Positions 24,543 to 38,372 of a stretch of 64,000 bases of DNA are shown piece after piece. How positions within the stretch are numbered: the first letter of the stretch is position 1; every line of letters starts with the position of its first letter. Below the pieces are notes generated by a model. That model searched no databases. It had not been told where the DNA came from and saw only the letters and a list, made by a program, of their open reading frames with translations. The DNA comes from Aphidius gifuensis. Taxonomy: Eukaryota > Arthropoda > Insecta > Hymenoptera > Braconidae. The DNA lies in contig NC_057788.1 in NCBI RefSeq assembly GCF_014905175.1, positions 8,432,001 through 8,496,000 of the forward strand, written 5' to 3'. Made by a program: the position numbers and the translations under genes.

Positions 24543-27017
24543 ATGCATGATAAATATTTATTTGTTGTGTTAATATTACTGGCAATCTCTGGGATTCAAC
24601 ATGCAACATATGTTGAACTTGCACTTGAAACAATTGGCTTTATTAGTAGTGTAACAACAATTTATCTGGGTTTAGAACTGAAATTAGCACCAGTTGATCC
24701 ATTTACAGCGATAAATAAAAGTATCTTTGAACTATCTGATTCAATAGAAAGCAAACTTGATAGACTCAATTTGCAGATTGGCAATATGGAAATAAATATA
24801 GAAAATTATATAAAAGCAGAAGAATATTTACAACAATATAATAAAATATATAGCATCATTGATAGAATTGATTTTTTATACAATGAAACTCGAATATGGG
24901 CAAAATATTCAAAGATAAATAAACCATGGGATCTTAAAAAAAAAGTTCGTCAAATGATATCTCTTGATACTGATTATCCTCAAGCAGAATTATTTGAATT
25001 GAAAAAAAAATTTTTTCACTTTGGTAGAAAAAATAAAAATACTTTTTTAAACAATTTTTATAATTTATCAGCACAAATAAAATGTGATAATAATTTGACA
25101 CCACATCATCAATTATTTTCATTATATAAACAAATACTTTACACAGAAGTACAAGGATTTGCAGCAATGGCATTTTCATACATGTGGATAAATGATACTA
25201 GATCTAATTATGAACTGAAGGATGTTAAAGATAGAAGATTAAGAAATATTTATGATTACACAGAATTGTTCAAAAATAACATGAAAATTTCTAGAAATTT
25301 TTTACAACGATGTAATGCAAAGTATAAAGAAAATGAAAATATTATAGGTAGGTCGACGCATAATGAATTAAAAATTACGTTGCAAAATTAGATAATATAA
25401 AATTAATGATAAAAATAAATTATATTGTTGTTTTTTTTTCAAGGTAATAAAATTTATGCTTCTTTCAATAATGTGTTTTATACTACTGTACTCGATCAAG
25501 ACAGTTCTATGCATTACAATGCATTATTTGGTGAAACATCACCGGACAAATTTAGCTTGGTTAATTTACATAAATATCACCATGATGATAATAATAATAC
25601 TTTTCAAGACATTTGTCCTGGTTTACTTACAAATTGTAAAACTGCATTGTCCATTGATTATTGTAAACGGGTACGTTAAAAACTCCGATAAGATTTTTAT
25701 TTGAAAGTAAAAAATGAGCGAGATTGTGAAAATATTTTTTTTATAAATTTTATAAATAGAATAAAGAAGATGTAACGAGTACGAAAAATTATTATTGGAT
25801 AAAAATCACAGAACGTGAGTCGGGAAAGGAAAAGTTGTGTGGTGATGGAACTGATATTTGCCCATCGGCTAAAGTTTTGACAAATATTGTACGAAGGGCT
25901 TATCCAATGAATCCAATGATTACCATTTTTTATCCAGTTTATTGTGATTGCATTGATGAAAATATTTACACTAATAACGAAACGATTAGAGCTTTCAGTT
26001 TGTTATGGTCCGAGACAAGTGATGAAATGTTGAGTACCTTCAAGAATATTTTGTACATTATTTGTTTTATTTCATTTAAAATATAATTTGTTGGATGATT
26101 ATTTGTTTGTTTGGATAGGGTTGCAACTGGTGCAAGACTTGTTGCGAAAGATCGTATGATTCATATTCAACTGAGAGAAGCTAAACTTTTGCCATTTGGA
26201 GAAATTGATAAAACAACTGAGCGATGGGTACCACTTCCGACATTTAAATATAGTAATAATTTTCCAAAGTGGGCAATTTATCCAAATGGCACGGAATTTT
26301 TATTTAAAAAAAATGCACATTTTGTGCCAATACAATATCTTTTTGCAAAAAAAATATGCTTACAAAAATTGTCTTTTGACGAAAAACATTTATTAACTGG
26401 TATATATAAATTATTAAATTATAAAAAAAAAAAATTAATAATGAACAAATGATTTTTATTTTTAGGTATAAGATTCAATTATGAAAGCTTTGATCGTTTA
26501 AAACTTGAAGGAAAATATGTTGGCTTTGATTATCATCATGGAAATATTACTACTGGACCAAAGTATAAAGAACAATCATGCGCTCAGCTGTAATAAAAAT
26601 TTAAATTACAATTATTAATTATTACCAACAAAATATTTAAATGATTTAATCAAATATAATTATTAATTTACACATTTCAGACCTGAATTGATTTTAAATA
26701 ATCCTGATGATCCACTTAAATTTAAAACACATCCATATGATTCTAAAGAAAATCAATTTATTACTATCAGAGCATCAGACTGGATTAAAGATGCATCACA
26801 AACAACAATTCCATTTTTTGATCTTTTAGAAGTTGCACCTGAAATTAGTGTACCAATTTCGGGGATCGAGCTATTCCACAAAGGACAATTTGATGGTACA
26901 TCTGGTGGATATGTTGCCCTGAAAATTCATCCAATAAATTTAACTATATATATGAATTCACCATGGAATCTTGATACATACATATATGAATCCACCATGG
27001 GATATTTCGGTTCTTAA
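24543..27017 (+). CDS. Array gene 2, secreted DUF4803-like protein
   Basis: Exons 24543-25347, 25444-25670, 25760-26033, 26119-26399, 26466-26589 and 26681-27017, about 682 residues. Exon 1 is nearly identical to copy 1 (same signal peptide, IYLGLELKLAPVDPF). Exon 2 carries a one-codon insertion relative to copy 1 (227 versus 224 bp). Exon 3 has diverged locally (ESGKEKLCGDGTDICPSAK). Exon 4 has extra Lys substitutions (LFKKNAHF, FAKKICLQKL). Exon 5 is of the copy 3-5 subtype (YESFDRLKLEGKYVGFDYHH), while exon 4 is of the copy 1/7/8 subtype, so the gene is mosaic. The C-terminus contains a small internal duplication of the ATGAAT-CCATGG stretch and ends GYFGS. Confidence 0.83.
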
Positions 27018-27424
27018 GATTGAGGATTAACGACACATGAATATGAAACTTAAAAATAAATATAAAAATACAAATCTATATTTAATAAATTTATCTTCAA
27101 AATAAACTTTATTGTATTTTTAATTGTAATGGACTCGTTCGGAGTCAAAGTGGAACGTAAAATTTAAGTATAAATGTATTTCACAATTTAAATTGTAATT
27201 TAAAAATTAAAAAATGATAGAAACTAGATAAAATATTTATCCTCCGAGGGGAGATATAAAAAATCATCAAATAAAAGATAAATTAATATATAAGTTTATA
27301 ATTATTTTGTAATTTTTTTTATGTACATATGTAATCTTTTCAGTTGAAACTTTTCTAACAAGTTTTTGTGCATGTTTACTAAGTAGTTGACACTAGATAT
27401 GGCTCATGTTATTTTCATTTTTTT

Positions 27425-27568
27425 ACTACGAAACAAATGATGATTGGAACACGTATATAATTATTTTTCAAGAGACACATTTCATCAAAGTATTTCGTGG
27501 ATGTCTAAAGTGTTTACAAGACATGTATTAATTTAAAAAAAAAGTTTCTCAACTCGGGTATATATATA
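27425..27568 (+). promoter_or_regulatory. Core promoter of array copy 3
   Basis: The conserved box at 27425-27456 includes GATGATTGGAACACGTATA. TATATATATA at 27559-27568 is followed by GCCCCTGAAAATATAAT. The promoter looks intact although the gene is damaged. Confidence 0.65.
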
Positions 27569-27682
27569 GCCCCTGAAAATATAATTGTACAATCTTAAAT
27601 AATTTTTTTATCAACCTGGTGTTTCTTGTATTAAAATTTAGATAAAAAAAATATTATTTTTTTGTGAATATAATATTTAAAA

Positions 27683-30145
27683 ATGCATGATAAATATTTT
27701 TTTGTTGTGTTAATACTACTGGCTATTTCTAAGATTCAACATGCATCATATGTTGAACTTGCACTCGAAACAATTGGCTTTATTAGTAATGCAATAACAA
27801 TTTATCAGGGTGCAGAACTGAAATTAGCACCAGTTGATACATTTGCACCGATAAATAAAAGTATCTTTGAACTATCTGAGACAATAGATAGCAAACTTGA
27901 TAGACTCAATTTGCAAGTTGACAACATGGAAATAAATTTAAAAAATCAAGTACTGGCAAAAGAATATTTAGATCAGTATGAAAAAATATATCGATTTATT
28001 GATAGAGTTGATTTTTTATACAATGAAACTCGAATGTGGGCAAAATACCTGAAGTTAAATAAAGCATGGGATCTTGATAGCAAAACTAATCAAATGATAT
28101 CTCTTGATAATGATTACCCTCAAGCAGTATCGTTTGAGTTAAAAAAAAAATTCATTCAAACTAGCAGAAGAAGTAAAAGATTATTTTTAAAAAATTTTCT
28201 CATATTATCATCACAAAGTAAATGTGACGAGGTTTTGATGACACCACAATATCAATTATTTTCACTCTATAAACAAATTATTTATACAGAAGTTCAAGGA
28301 TTTGCAGCAATGGCATTTTCATATATGTGGAAATATAAAAATATTAGTTCTAATCCTGAAGTAAAAGAGGTCAAAAATAAATTATAAGAATTAGATAAAA
28401 TGAAATTAATGAAAAAATAAAATATATTGTTGTTGTTTTTTTTCAAGGTAATGAAACTTATGCTTCTTTTAACAATGTGTTTTACACTACTGTGCTTGAT
28501 CAGGAAAGTTTTATGCTTTATGGTACATTAATTGGAAAAAATATAACAGAAACTTTTTATTTATTTCAATTACATGAACAATGTCATGATAATAATCATA
28601 ATTATGATGAAATATGTCCTGGTTTACTGATGAATTGTCAAAGTGCATTGTCTATTGATTATTGTAAACGGGTAAGTTAAAAACAAGTAAAAAATAAGAT
28701 TTTAATTTGATAATAAAAAAGAATGAGACAGTGGAAATATTATTTTTATGAATTTTATATATAGAATAAAGAAGATGTAACGAGTACGAAAAATTATTAT
28801 TGGATACAAATCATAGAACGTGGGACGGCAAATTTGAAGAATTTTGGTAATGAAAAGCATTCTTGCCAATCAACTCAACGACTGACACATGTTGTACGAG
28901 GGGGTCATCCATTCAATGAAAAGGACTCTACTTTATATCCAGTTTTTTGTGATTGTGTAGATAAAAGTATTCGCATTAAAAACAATACAATAAGAGCCTT
29001 CAGTTTGTTGTGGTCTGAGACGAGTGATAAAATGTTGAGTATACTAACCGCCTCATGTATATCATATAATATAATAATATATTATTTCATTTTATATTCA
29101 TTTATTCATGTTGTATAATATATTATTCAATATAGCTGTTTAAGTCATGGGTGCAACTCGAGTGATAAAATGTTGAGACTCTATCATTGTAACAAATATA
29201 TATTATTTTGATTTTCTAATATTATTTGTTTGTTTGTATAGGGTAGCAACTGGTGCAAGACTTGTTGCAAAAGATCGTATGATTCATATTCAACTGAGAG
29301 AGGGTAAACTTTTGGCAAATGGAGAAATTGATAAAACAACTGAGAGATGGGTACCACTTCCAACATTTAATTATCGTCATAATTTTCCTGATGTTGCTAT
29401 TTATGAAAATGGAACACAACTTACATTGAGAGAAAATATTGATTTTGTCTCGATAAATTACATGTATGCAAGGACTATATGTTTACAAAAACTGAGTATA
29501 GACGACAATCATTTATTAACTGGTACGTAGAAAAATTGTAAAAGTTTAAAAAAAAGAAAAAGGAAACAATTAGACTTTATAAATAATGATAATTTAAATT
29601 TTAGGTATAAGATTCAATTATGAATATTTTGATCGTTTGAAACTTGAAGGGAAATATGTTGGCTTTAATTATCATCATGGAAATATTACTACTGGACCAA
29701 TGTATAAAGAACAATCATGCACTCAGCTGTAATAAAATTTTAAATTACAATTATTAATTACTAGCAACAAAATATTTAAATGATTTAATCGAATTTCAGA
29801 CCTGAATTGATTTTAAATAATCCTGATGATCCACTTAAATTTAAAACACATCCACATGATTCTGAAGAAAATCAATTTATTTCTATCAGAGCATCGGACT
29901 TGATTAAAGATGCATCACAAACAACAATTCCATTTTTTGATCTTTTAGAAGTTGCACCTGAATTGAGTGTACCAATTACCGGGATTGAGCTATTTCACAA
30001 GGGACAATTTGATGGTACATCTGGTGGTTATATTTCTCTGAAAATTTATCCAATAAATTTAAGTTTATATATGAATCCACCATGGAATCTTGACGTTTCT
30101 AGCATTGATAATTTAACGATACCTGTATTTGGAACTAAAATATAA
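27683..30145 (+). pseudogene. Array gene 3, exon 1 end deleted
   Basis: Exon 1 opens normally at 27683 (signal peptide, IYQGAELKLAPVDTF) but after EVKEVKN it jumps into what is intron sequence in the sister copies and stops at 28387. About 140 bp are gone, including the last ~35 codons of exon 1 and its GTAGGT donor. Exons 2-6 remain open and well bounded: 28448-28671, 28765-29038, 29242-29522, 29605-29728 and 29800-30145. Intron 3 is longer than in the sisters and holds a stray copy of the exon 3 tail (CGAGTGATAAAATGTTGAGA near 29158-29178). Either this is a recent pseudogene, or it makes a short secreted N-terminal protein of 234 residues. The intact downstream frames argue that the lesion is young. 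Confidence 0.75.
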
Positions 30146-30267
30146 ATAAAAATACAAATTTACATTTAAAAATTCATTTTTAAAATATTTTTTTAAGTAT
30201 TTCCCAACATTGAATGTAAATCGTAATTTAAAAATTAAAAGCAACAAGTTAAAAAATTTATTTTCCG

Positions 30268-30892
30268 TTAAAGGTACTGTTGCGATGGACACGACCAGTC
30301 TCGGTATCGTCTCATTTTTCAAAACGATACCGAGACGATACCGTGTAGAAAAACGCTCAGACGATATATACCCAGTATACAAACAAAATAAAATATAAAA
30401 AATAAATATTCATGATAAGGAAATTCAAATGAAATAAATAAAATTAAAAAAAAGAGTGTTGATACAATTTTCAAACAAAACAATAAATAAATCATGATTG
30501 ATATAATAAAAAAAAATAAAAAAACCATCTCAATTTTTAACCATAGATTATACATGAACGTTACAGATAAAATTAAAACTTATTTAAATTATATTTACAT
30601 TCAAAAAAAATACTAATAATACTCATAAATCATTTTTTTTTTTATATTTAATTTATCTATAGATTTTTATACATATTTACTTACATATTATATTTCAAAT
30701 TAATCATTAAAAATCAATTTTGTTATAAATAATTTTTTTTTTTCTATGTATATCGTTACCAGACCGAGACAATACTCAAAAAAATTTTTTTTTTTTTTTT
30801 GACAATACTTTTTCGATACCGAAACGTTATTCGAAATTTTACAATTTTTTTCGACAAGGATCATCTTGGTCTCGTCTCGCCCAGCCTTTCAA
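30268..30892. mobile_element. Inverted-repeat element between copies 3 and 4
   Basis: The block runs from TTAAAGG to CCTTTCAA, with imperfect inverted ends, and contains nested inverted repeats (GGTATCGTCTC and GAGACGATACC near 30300-30345). Related blocks lie between copies 4/5 and 6/7, and a remnant lies between 5/6. The copies 1/2 and 2/3 spacers lack it, so their flanking sequence gives an approximate empty site. There is no transposase frame, so it is a MITE-like element. Confidence 0.65.
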
Positions 30893-31093
30893 GAGAAATT
30901 AGAAAAAAATTTATCAAATACATATAAAGTAAATTAATATTAGTTTGATGATTATTTTGTGATTTTTTATGTTTAATCTTTTTAGCTAAAAAATTGAATG
31001 ACAAGTTTTTATATATGTTTACATATCATTTAAGAAGAACATGTATATATTAGTTGACACTAGATTAAGCTCTTTTTTATTATTTTATTTTTT

Positions 31094-31249
31094 ACTCTGA
31101 AACAAATGATGATTGGTACACGTCATTAATTTATTTAAAGATTATATTTTAATAGACACATTTTATCAAAGTATTTCCTGGATGTCTAGAGTCTTTACAA
31201 GACATGTATTAATTTAAAAAAAAAGTTTCTCAACTCGGGTATATATATA
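31094..31249 (+). promoter_or_regulatory. Core promoter of array copy 4
   Basis: The conserved box at 31094-31129 includes GATGATTGGTACACGTCATT. ATATATATA at 31240-31249 is followed by GCCCCTGAAAATATAAT. Confidence 0.65.
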
Positions 31250-31363
31250 GCCCCTGAAAATATAATTGTACAATCTTAAATAATTTTTTTATCAACCTGG
31301 TGCTTCTTGTATTAAAATTTGAATAAAAAAAATATTATTTTTTTGTGAATATAATATTTAAAA

Positions 31364-33841
31364 ATGCATGGTAAATATTTTTTTGTTGTGTTAATACTAC
31401 TGGCTATCTCTAAGATTCAACATGCATCATATGTTGAACTTGCACTCGAAACAATTGGCTTTATTAGTAATGCAATAACAATTTATCAGAGTGCAGAACT
31501 GAAATTAGCACCAGTTGATACATTTGCACCGATAAATAAAAGTATCTTTGAACTAGCTGAAACAATAGATGGCAAACTTGAAAGACTCAATTTGCATGTC
31601 GACAATATTGAAATGAATTTAGAAAATTATATAATAACAAAAGAATATTCAGATCAGAATGAAAAAATATATCAAAATATTGATAGAATTGATTTTTTAT
31701 ACAATGAAACTCGAGTGTGGGCAAAATATTTGAAAATGAACAAACCATGGGATCTTACAAGAAAAACTCATCAAATGATATCTCTTGATACTGATTACCC
31801 TCAAGCAGTATTGTTTCAATTGAAAAAACAATTTTTTCAAACTAGAAAAAATAAAAATTCATTTTTAAAAAATTTTCATAATTTATCATTACAAATGAAA
31901 TGTGACGAGGTTTTGGTGACACCACATTATCAATTATTTTCAATTTATAAACAAATTATTTATACAGAAGTACAAGGATTTGCAGCAATGGCATTTTCGT
32001 ATTTGTGGAAACATAAAAATATAAACTCTAATCATGAAGTAAAAGACGTTAAAAATGAAAGAATAAAAAGTATTATTGAGTATACACAATTGTTTAAAAA
32101 TAAAATGAAAATTTCGAGAAATTTTATTCGACGATGTGATGTAAAGTATGAAGAAAATGAAAAAATACTAGGTAAATTGACGCATAATTAAATTAGATAA
32201 ATAAAAATTAATAATTAAAATACAATAAACTGTTATTTTTTTCAAGGTCACAAAACTTATGCTTCTTTCAACAATGTGTTTTACACTACTGTACTTGATC
32301 AGGAAAGTTTTATGCTTTATGGTGTTCAAAAGCCTATGCTAAAAAATTTTTATTTGCATCAATTACATAAAAATTGCCATCATGATACTTATAATTATGA
32401 TGAAATTTGTCCTGGCATACTAATGAATTGTCAAACTGCAATGTCCATTGATTATTGTAAACGAGTAAGTTCGAAAAATTCAATTGATATAAAATTAATA
32501 TTCCAGGGTAGAAAAAAGAATGATGGTGAAATCATTATTATTTTCATAAATTTTATTTATAGAATAAAGAAGATAAAACAAGTACAAAAAATTATTTTTG
32601 GATACAAATCACAGAACTCGAGACGTTGAATAAAAAGAATTTTGGTGATAAAATTCATCCTTGCCAATCAACTCAACTACAGCCGTATGTTGTGCAAGGG
32701 AGTCATCCATTAAATTCAAGAAGGTCTAATTTATATCCAGTTTATTGTGATTGTGTAGATAAAAGTATTTACACTAAAAGCGATACAATTCGAGCCTTTA
32801 GTTTGTTGTGGTCTGAGACGAGTGATAAAATGTTGAGTATACTAACCGCCTCATGTATATCATATACATTATTTTATTTTCATTTTCAAATATTATTTGT
32901 TTGTTTGTATAGGGTAGCAACTGGTGCACGTTTCATTGCAAAAGATCGTATGATTCATATTCAACTGAGAGAAGGTAAACTTTTGCCAAATGGAGAAATT
33001 GATAAAACAACTGAGAGATGGGTACCACTTCCAACATTTAATTATAGTCATAATTTTCCTGATGTTGCTATTTATGAAAATGGAACACAACTTACATTGA
33101 AAGAAAATATTAATTTTGTCTCGATAAATTACATGTATGCAAGGACCATATGTTTACAAAAATCGAGTATTGACGACAACCATCTATTGACTGGTACATA
33201 CAAAAAATTCTAAAAGTGTAAAAAAAAAGAAAAGGGAAACAATTATTAATTTATAAATAATAATAATTTAAATTTTAGGTATAAGATTTAATTATGAATA
33301 TTTTGATCGTTTGAAACTTGAAGGGAAATATGTCGGCTTCAATTATCATCATGGAAATATTACTACTGGACCAAAGTATAAGGAACAATCATGCACTCAG
33401 CTGTAATAAAAATTTAAATTACAATTATTAATTATTACCAAGAAATTATTTGAAATATTATTAGTTAAATGTAATTATTAATTTACACATTTCAGACCTG
33501 AATTGATTTTAAATAATCCTGATGATCCACTTAAATTCAAAACACATCCACATGATTCTGAAGAAAATCAATTTATTTCTATCAGATCATCGGACTTGAT
33601 TAAAGATGCATCACAAACAACAATTCCATTTTTTGATCTTTTAGAAGTTGCACCTGAATTGAGTGTACCAATTACGGGGATTGAGCTATTTCACAAGGGA
33701 CAATTTGATGGTACATCTGGTGGTTATATTTCCCTGAAAATTTATCCAATAAATTTAACTATGTATATGAATCCACCACTGAATCTTGACATTCCTAATA
33801 TTTTTAATTTAACAATATCTGAATTTGAAAGTCAAAAATAA
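31364..33841 (+). CDS. Array gene 4, secreted DUF4803-like protein
   Basis: Exons 31364-32171, 32247-32464, 32563-32836, 32913-33193, 33279-33402 and 33496-33841, about 683 residues. Exon 1 is one codon longer than in other copies (808 bp) and ends EKILG with donor GTAAAT. The signal peptide is MHGKYFFVVLILLAISKIQH. The exon 2 donor follows CGA rather than CGG. Exons 3-5 are of the B subtype (ARFIAKDRM, FPDVAIYENGTQL, YEYFDRLKLEGKYVGF). In this copy only, the stretch between exons 3 and 4 contains no stop in the coding frame, so an intron-retaining product would read through a hydrophobic insert of about 26 residues. Confidence 0.85.
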
Positions 33842-34086
33842 ATATAAAAATACAAATTTACATTTAAAACATTCATCTTTAAAATAAATTTTATTGTATT
33901 TTTAATTTTTATCATTTCTCAATATATTTTAACAAGTTTTAATTTTTTGGGTTAAATAATATTAAGTATTTTTTAAAGTGTTATAGTTGAAATGCAAACA
34001 AATTGAAATATATTTCACAATATTGCATCCAAATCGTAATTTAAAAATTAAAATTAGAATTCACTAGATGAAAAATTTATTTTCAG

Positions 34087-34612
34087 TTGAAAGGACTGTA
34101 CGGCTGGACACGACCAGTCTCGGTATCGTCTCAGTTTTCAAGACGATACCGAGACGATACTATATAGAAAAACACTGAGACGATATATACCCACAAACAA
34201 AATAAAATATAAAAAATAAATATTCAGGTTAATAAATTGAAATAAAATAAATAAAATTCAAAAAAAGAGTGTTGATACTATTTCTAGACATAAAACAATA
34301 AATAAAATACTATCGATATAATAAAAAAAAAAATATATCTCAACTTCAAACATCAAGTACACGTGAACATTACAGATAAAATTTATTTTATTTAATTTAT
34401 CTATATTTTCACTTACATATTTTATTTTAAATTAATAATTGAAAATCAACGTTGTTATAAATTTTTTTTTTTTCTATGTATACCGTTACCAAGACTGAGA
34501 CGAAATCCAAAATTTTTTTTCCCGATCCTTTTCCGATACCGATACAATATTTGGAATTTCACAATTTTTCGGCCACGTATCATCTTCGTCTTGTCTCGCG
34601 CCAGCCCTTCAA
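34087..34612. mobile_element. Inverted-repeat element between copies 4 and 5
   Basis: Runs from TTGAAAGG to CCCTTCAA, about 526 bp, with the same internal GGTATCGTCTC/ACGATACCGAGACG palindrome as the block between copies 3 and 4. It is somewhat shorter. The ends are imperfectly inverted (GGCTGGACACGACC versus GGCTGGCGCGAGAC). Confidence 0.65.
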
Positions 34613-34820
34613 GGGAGACCAAAGAAAAATTATCAAATACATATGAGATAATGTAATATAAGATCATGATTATTTTGTAATTTTTTTTATTTACATATGT
34701 AATCTTTTCAGTTGGAATTTTTCTAACAAGTTTTTGTACATGTTTACATAATATTTGAAAACAATTAGTTGACACTACAGATAAGGCTGTAGATAAGGCT
34801 CATGTTTTTTTTTATTTTTT

Positions 34821-34926
34821 ACTGCGAAACAAATGGGGATTGGAACACGTAACTATTTTTTAATATGTTGACAATAGACGTGTTTTATTTGTAAAAAAAG
34901 TTTCGCAACTCAGGTACATATATATA
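34821..34926 (+). promoter_or_regulatory. Core promoter of array copy 5
   Basis: The conserved box at 34821-34853 includes GGGGATTGGAACACGTAAC. The TATA run at 34917-34926 is followed by GCCCCTGAAAATATAAC. Confidence 0.65.
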
Positions 34927-35042
34927 GCCCCTGAAAATATAACTCTTACAATATGAAATAATTTTTTCATCAATTGGGTTCTTCTTGTATTAAAATTTGG
35001 ATGATAAAAAGTTTACTTTTTTTGTGAATGCAATGTTTCAAA

Positions 35043-37529
35043 ATGCATGATAAATATTTTTTTGTTGTGTTAATATTACTGGCTATCGCTGAGATTCAAC
35101 ATGCGTCATATCTTGAGCTTGCCCTTGAAACAATGGGCTTTATTAGTAGTGAAATAACAATTTATCAGAGTCCTGAACCAAAATTACCACCAGTTGATAC
35201 ATTTTCACCTATCAAACAAGGTATCTTTGAACTATCTGAGACAATAGAAAACAAACTTGATAGACTCAATTTGCAAGTCGACAATATCGAAATGTATTTA
35301 AAAAATTATATAATAACAGAAGAATATTTAGAACAATATGAAAAAATATATCGCAATATTGATAGAATTGCTTTTTTATACAATGAAACTCGAATGTGGA
35401 CAAAATACTTGAAGATGAATAAAACATGGAATCTTGATGGAAAAACTGAACAAATGATATCTCTTGATAATGATTACCCTCAAGCAGTATTGTTTGAATT
35501 AAAAAAAACATTTTTCAAAATAAGAAAAAATAAAAATTCATTTTCAAAAAATTTTCTCATATTATCATCACAAAATAAATGTGACGAGGTTTTAATGACA
35601 CCACAATATCAATTATATTCACTCTATAAACAAATTGTTTATACAGAAGTTCAAGGATTTGCGGCAATGGCATTTTCATATATGTGGAAATATAAAAATA
35701 TTAGTTCTAATCATGAAGTTAATGAGGTCAAAAATGAAAGAATTAAAAGTATTATTGAGTATACAGAATTGTTTAAAAATGTCATGAAAATTTCTAGAAA
35801 TTTTATTCGACGGTGTGATGCAAATGATACGGAAAATGAAAACATAGGTAGGTCGACGCATAATGGCAATAGTTGGAATGAAATTAATAGTAAAAATACA
35901 ATACACTGTTTTTTTTTGCTTTTTTTTATCAAGGTAATAAAAATTATGCTTCTTTCAACAATGTGTTCTACACTACTGTACTCGATCAGGACAGTTTTAT
36001 GCTATATGGCACTCAAAAGACTATGCTAAATAATTTTTATTTGCATCAATTACATAAAAATAGCGATCATGATACTTATAATTATGATGAAATTTGTCCT
36101 GGCATACTAATGAATTGTCAAACTGCAATGTCCATTGATTATTGTAAACGGGTAAGGTTAAAAAATTCGTTGATAAAATTTTCATTTGAAAGTAAAAAAA
36201 AGAATGAAATTATGGAAATATTATTTTTATAAATTTTGTATATACTTATATATAGAAAAAAGAAGATTCAACAAGTACGAAAAATTATTATTGGATAAAA
36301 ATCACAGAACGCGAGACGTCAAAGAAAAAAAATTTTGGTGATAAAATTCATCCTTGCCAATCAAATCAACTACAGCCATATATTGTGCAAGGGAGTTATC
36401 CATTGAATTCAAGAAGGTCTACTTTATATCCAGTTTTTTGTGATTGTGTAGATAAAAGTATTCACACCAAAAGCAATTCAACTCGAGCTTTCAGTTTGTT
36501 GTGGTCTGAGACGAGTGATAAAATGTTGAGTATTCTAACGGCCTCATGTATATCATATAAATTATTTTATTTTCATTTCAAATATTATTTGTTTGTTTGT
36601 ATAGGGTAGCAACTGGTGCACGTTTCATTGCAAAAGATCGTATGATTCATATTCAACTGAGAGAAGGCAAACTTTTGCCAAATGGAGAAATTGATAAAAC
36701 AACTGAGAGATGGGTACCACTTCCAACATTTAATTATCGTCATAATTTTCCTGATGTTGCTATTTATGAAAATGGAACACAACTTACATTGAAAGAAAAT
36801 ATTGATTTTGTCTCGATAAATTACATGTATGCAAGGACCATATGTTTACAAAAACTGAGTATAGACGACAACCATCTATTGACTGGTACGTAGAAAAATT
36901 CTAAAAGTGTGAAAAAAAAGAAAAGGGAAACAATTAGACTTTATGAATAATAATAATTTAAATTTTAGGTATAAGATTCAATTATGAATATTTTGATCGT
37001 TTGAAACTTGAAGGGAAATATGTTGGCTTTAATTATCATCATGGAAATATTACTACTGGACCAAAGTATAAGGAACAATCATGCACTCAGCTGTAATAAA
37101 AATTTAAATTACAATTATTAATTATTACCAACAAAATATTTAAATGATTTAATTGAATATAATTATTAATTTACAAATTTCAGACCTGAATTGATTTTAA
37201 ATAATCCTGATGATCCACTTAAATTTAAAACACATCCACATGATTCTGAAGAAAATCAATTTATTTCTATCAGAGCATCAGACTTGATTAAAGATGCATC
37301 ACAAACAACAATTCCATTTTTTGATCTTTTAGAAGTTGCACCTGAATTGAGTGTACCAATTACTGGGATTGAGCTATTTCACAAGGGACAATTTGATGGT
37401 ACATCTGGTGGTTATATTTCCCTGAAAATTTATCCAATAAATTTAGGTATATATATGAATCCATCATCGAATTTTGATATTTCTAACATTTATAATTTAA
37501 CGATATCTGAATTTGAAAGTCAAAAATAA
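35043..37529 (+). CDS. Array gene 5, secreted DUF4803-like protein
   Basis: Exons 35043-35847, 35934-36151, 36256-36529, 36605-36885, 36969-37092 and 37184-37529, about 682 residues. I use the ATG at 35043, homologous to the other copies. An in-frame ATG at 35028 would add MQCFK before the signal peptide. Exon 1 has the third subtype (SPEPKLPPVDTFSPIKQGIF), shared only with copy 8. Exon 3 starts KKEDS rather than NKED. Exons 4-6 match copies 3, 4 and 6. The canonical exon 3 to 4 join here would give a stop at once (AGG TAG). Confidence 0.85.
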
Positions 37530-37689
37530 ATATGGAAATACAAATTTACATTTAAATCATTCATCTTTAAAATAAACTTTATTGTATATTTAATTTTTAC
37601 TATTTATCAATATATTTTAACAAGTTCTAATTTTTCTGTTTAAAAAATATTAAATAATTTTTAAAACGCTTTAGTTGGAATGCAAACGA

Positions 37690-37985
37690 ATGAAGATAGA
37701 AAAACACTGAGACGATATATACCCAGTTTAAAAACAATATAAAATATAAAAAATAAATATTCACGATAAGATAATTGAAATGAAATAAATAAAATTTAAA
37801 AAAACAGTATTGATACCATTTTCAGGCAGAACAATAAATACAATACTTTTGATATAATAAAAAAAAAAAATATGTCAACTTCAAACATTGATTACACATG
37901 AACGTTACAGATAAAATTAAGACTCATCTAAATTATATATATTTAAATTAAAATAATACTCAAAAATCATGATTTATATTTTTTA
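37690..37985. mobile_element. Remnant of the array inverted-repeat element, copies 5/6
   Basis: The internal part of the element (GAAAAACACTGAGACGATAT onward) is present without a recognisable left end or the GGTATCGTCTC stem. It looks like a deletion derivative of the blocks at 30268 and 34087. Confidence 0.5.
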
Positions 37986-38101
37986 CAGATAAAACATATC
38001 TTAAACAAGTTTTTATGCATGTTTACATATGATTCGAGAAAGAACATGTATATTATATAGTTGACAGTAGATAAAGTTCGTTTTTTTTTACTTATAATTA
38101 T

Positions 38102-38258
38102 GACTGCGAAATTACTGCGATTGGGACACGTAATTACTTTAGTTGAAGATTATTTTTTAACAGACACATTTTATCAAAGTATTTCCTGGATGTCTAGAGT
38201 CTTTACAAGACATGTATTAATTTTAAAAAAAAGTTTCTCAACTCAGGGTATACATATA
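38102..38258 (+). promoter_or_regulatory. Core promoter of array copy 6
   Basis: The conserved box at 38102-38136 is a variant (TACTGCGATTGGGACACGTA) shared with copy 7. TATACATATAG at 38249-38258 is followed by CCCCTGAAAATATAAT. Confidence 0.6.
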
Positions 38259-38372
38259 GCCCCTGAAAATATAATTGTACAATCTTAAATAATTTTTTTA
38301 TCAACCTGGTGCTTCTTGTATTAAAATTTAGATATAAAAAAGTTCATTTTTTTGTGAATATAATAATTAAAA

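Noticed and set aside
29184..29419. Recurrent minus-strand frames opposite exon 4 (MCSIFINSNIRKIMTIIK...), also in copies 4, 5 and 6
   Set aside because: They are mirror frames of a conserved plus-strand exon and appear only because that exon is duplicated.
30210..30398. Open frame of 62 codons over the palindromic element
   Set aside because: It crosses the inverted-repeat element and reads only its palindrome. The equivalent positions in other copies are not open.
32837..32912. Read-through open frame joining exons 3 and 4 of array gene 4 with a hydrophobic insert
   Set aside because: The homologous DNA in sister copies has stops or frame changes and splice-like ends, so it is most likely intron. 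The frame is open by chance.
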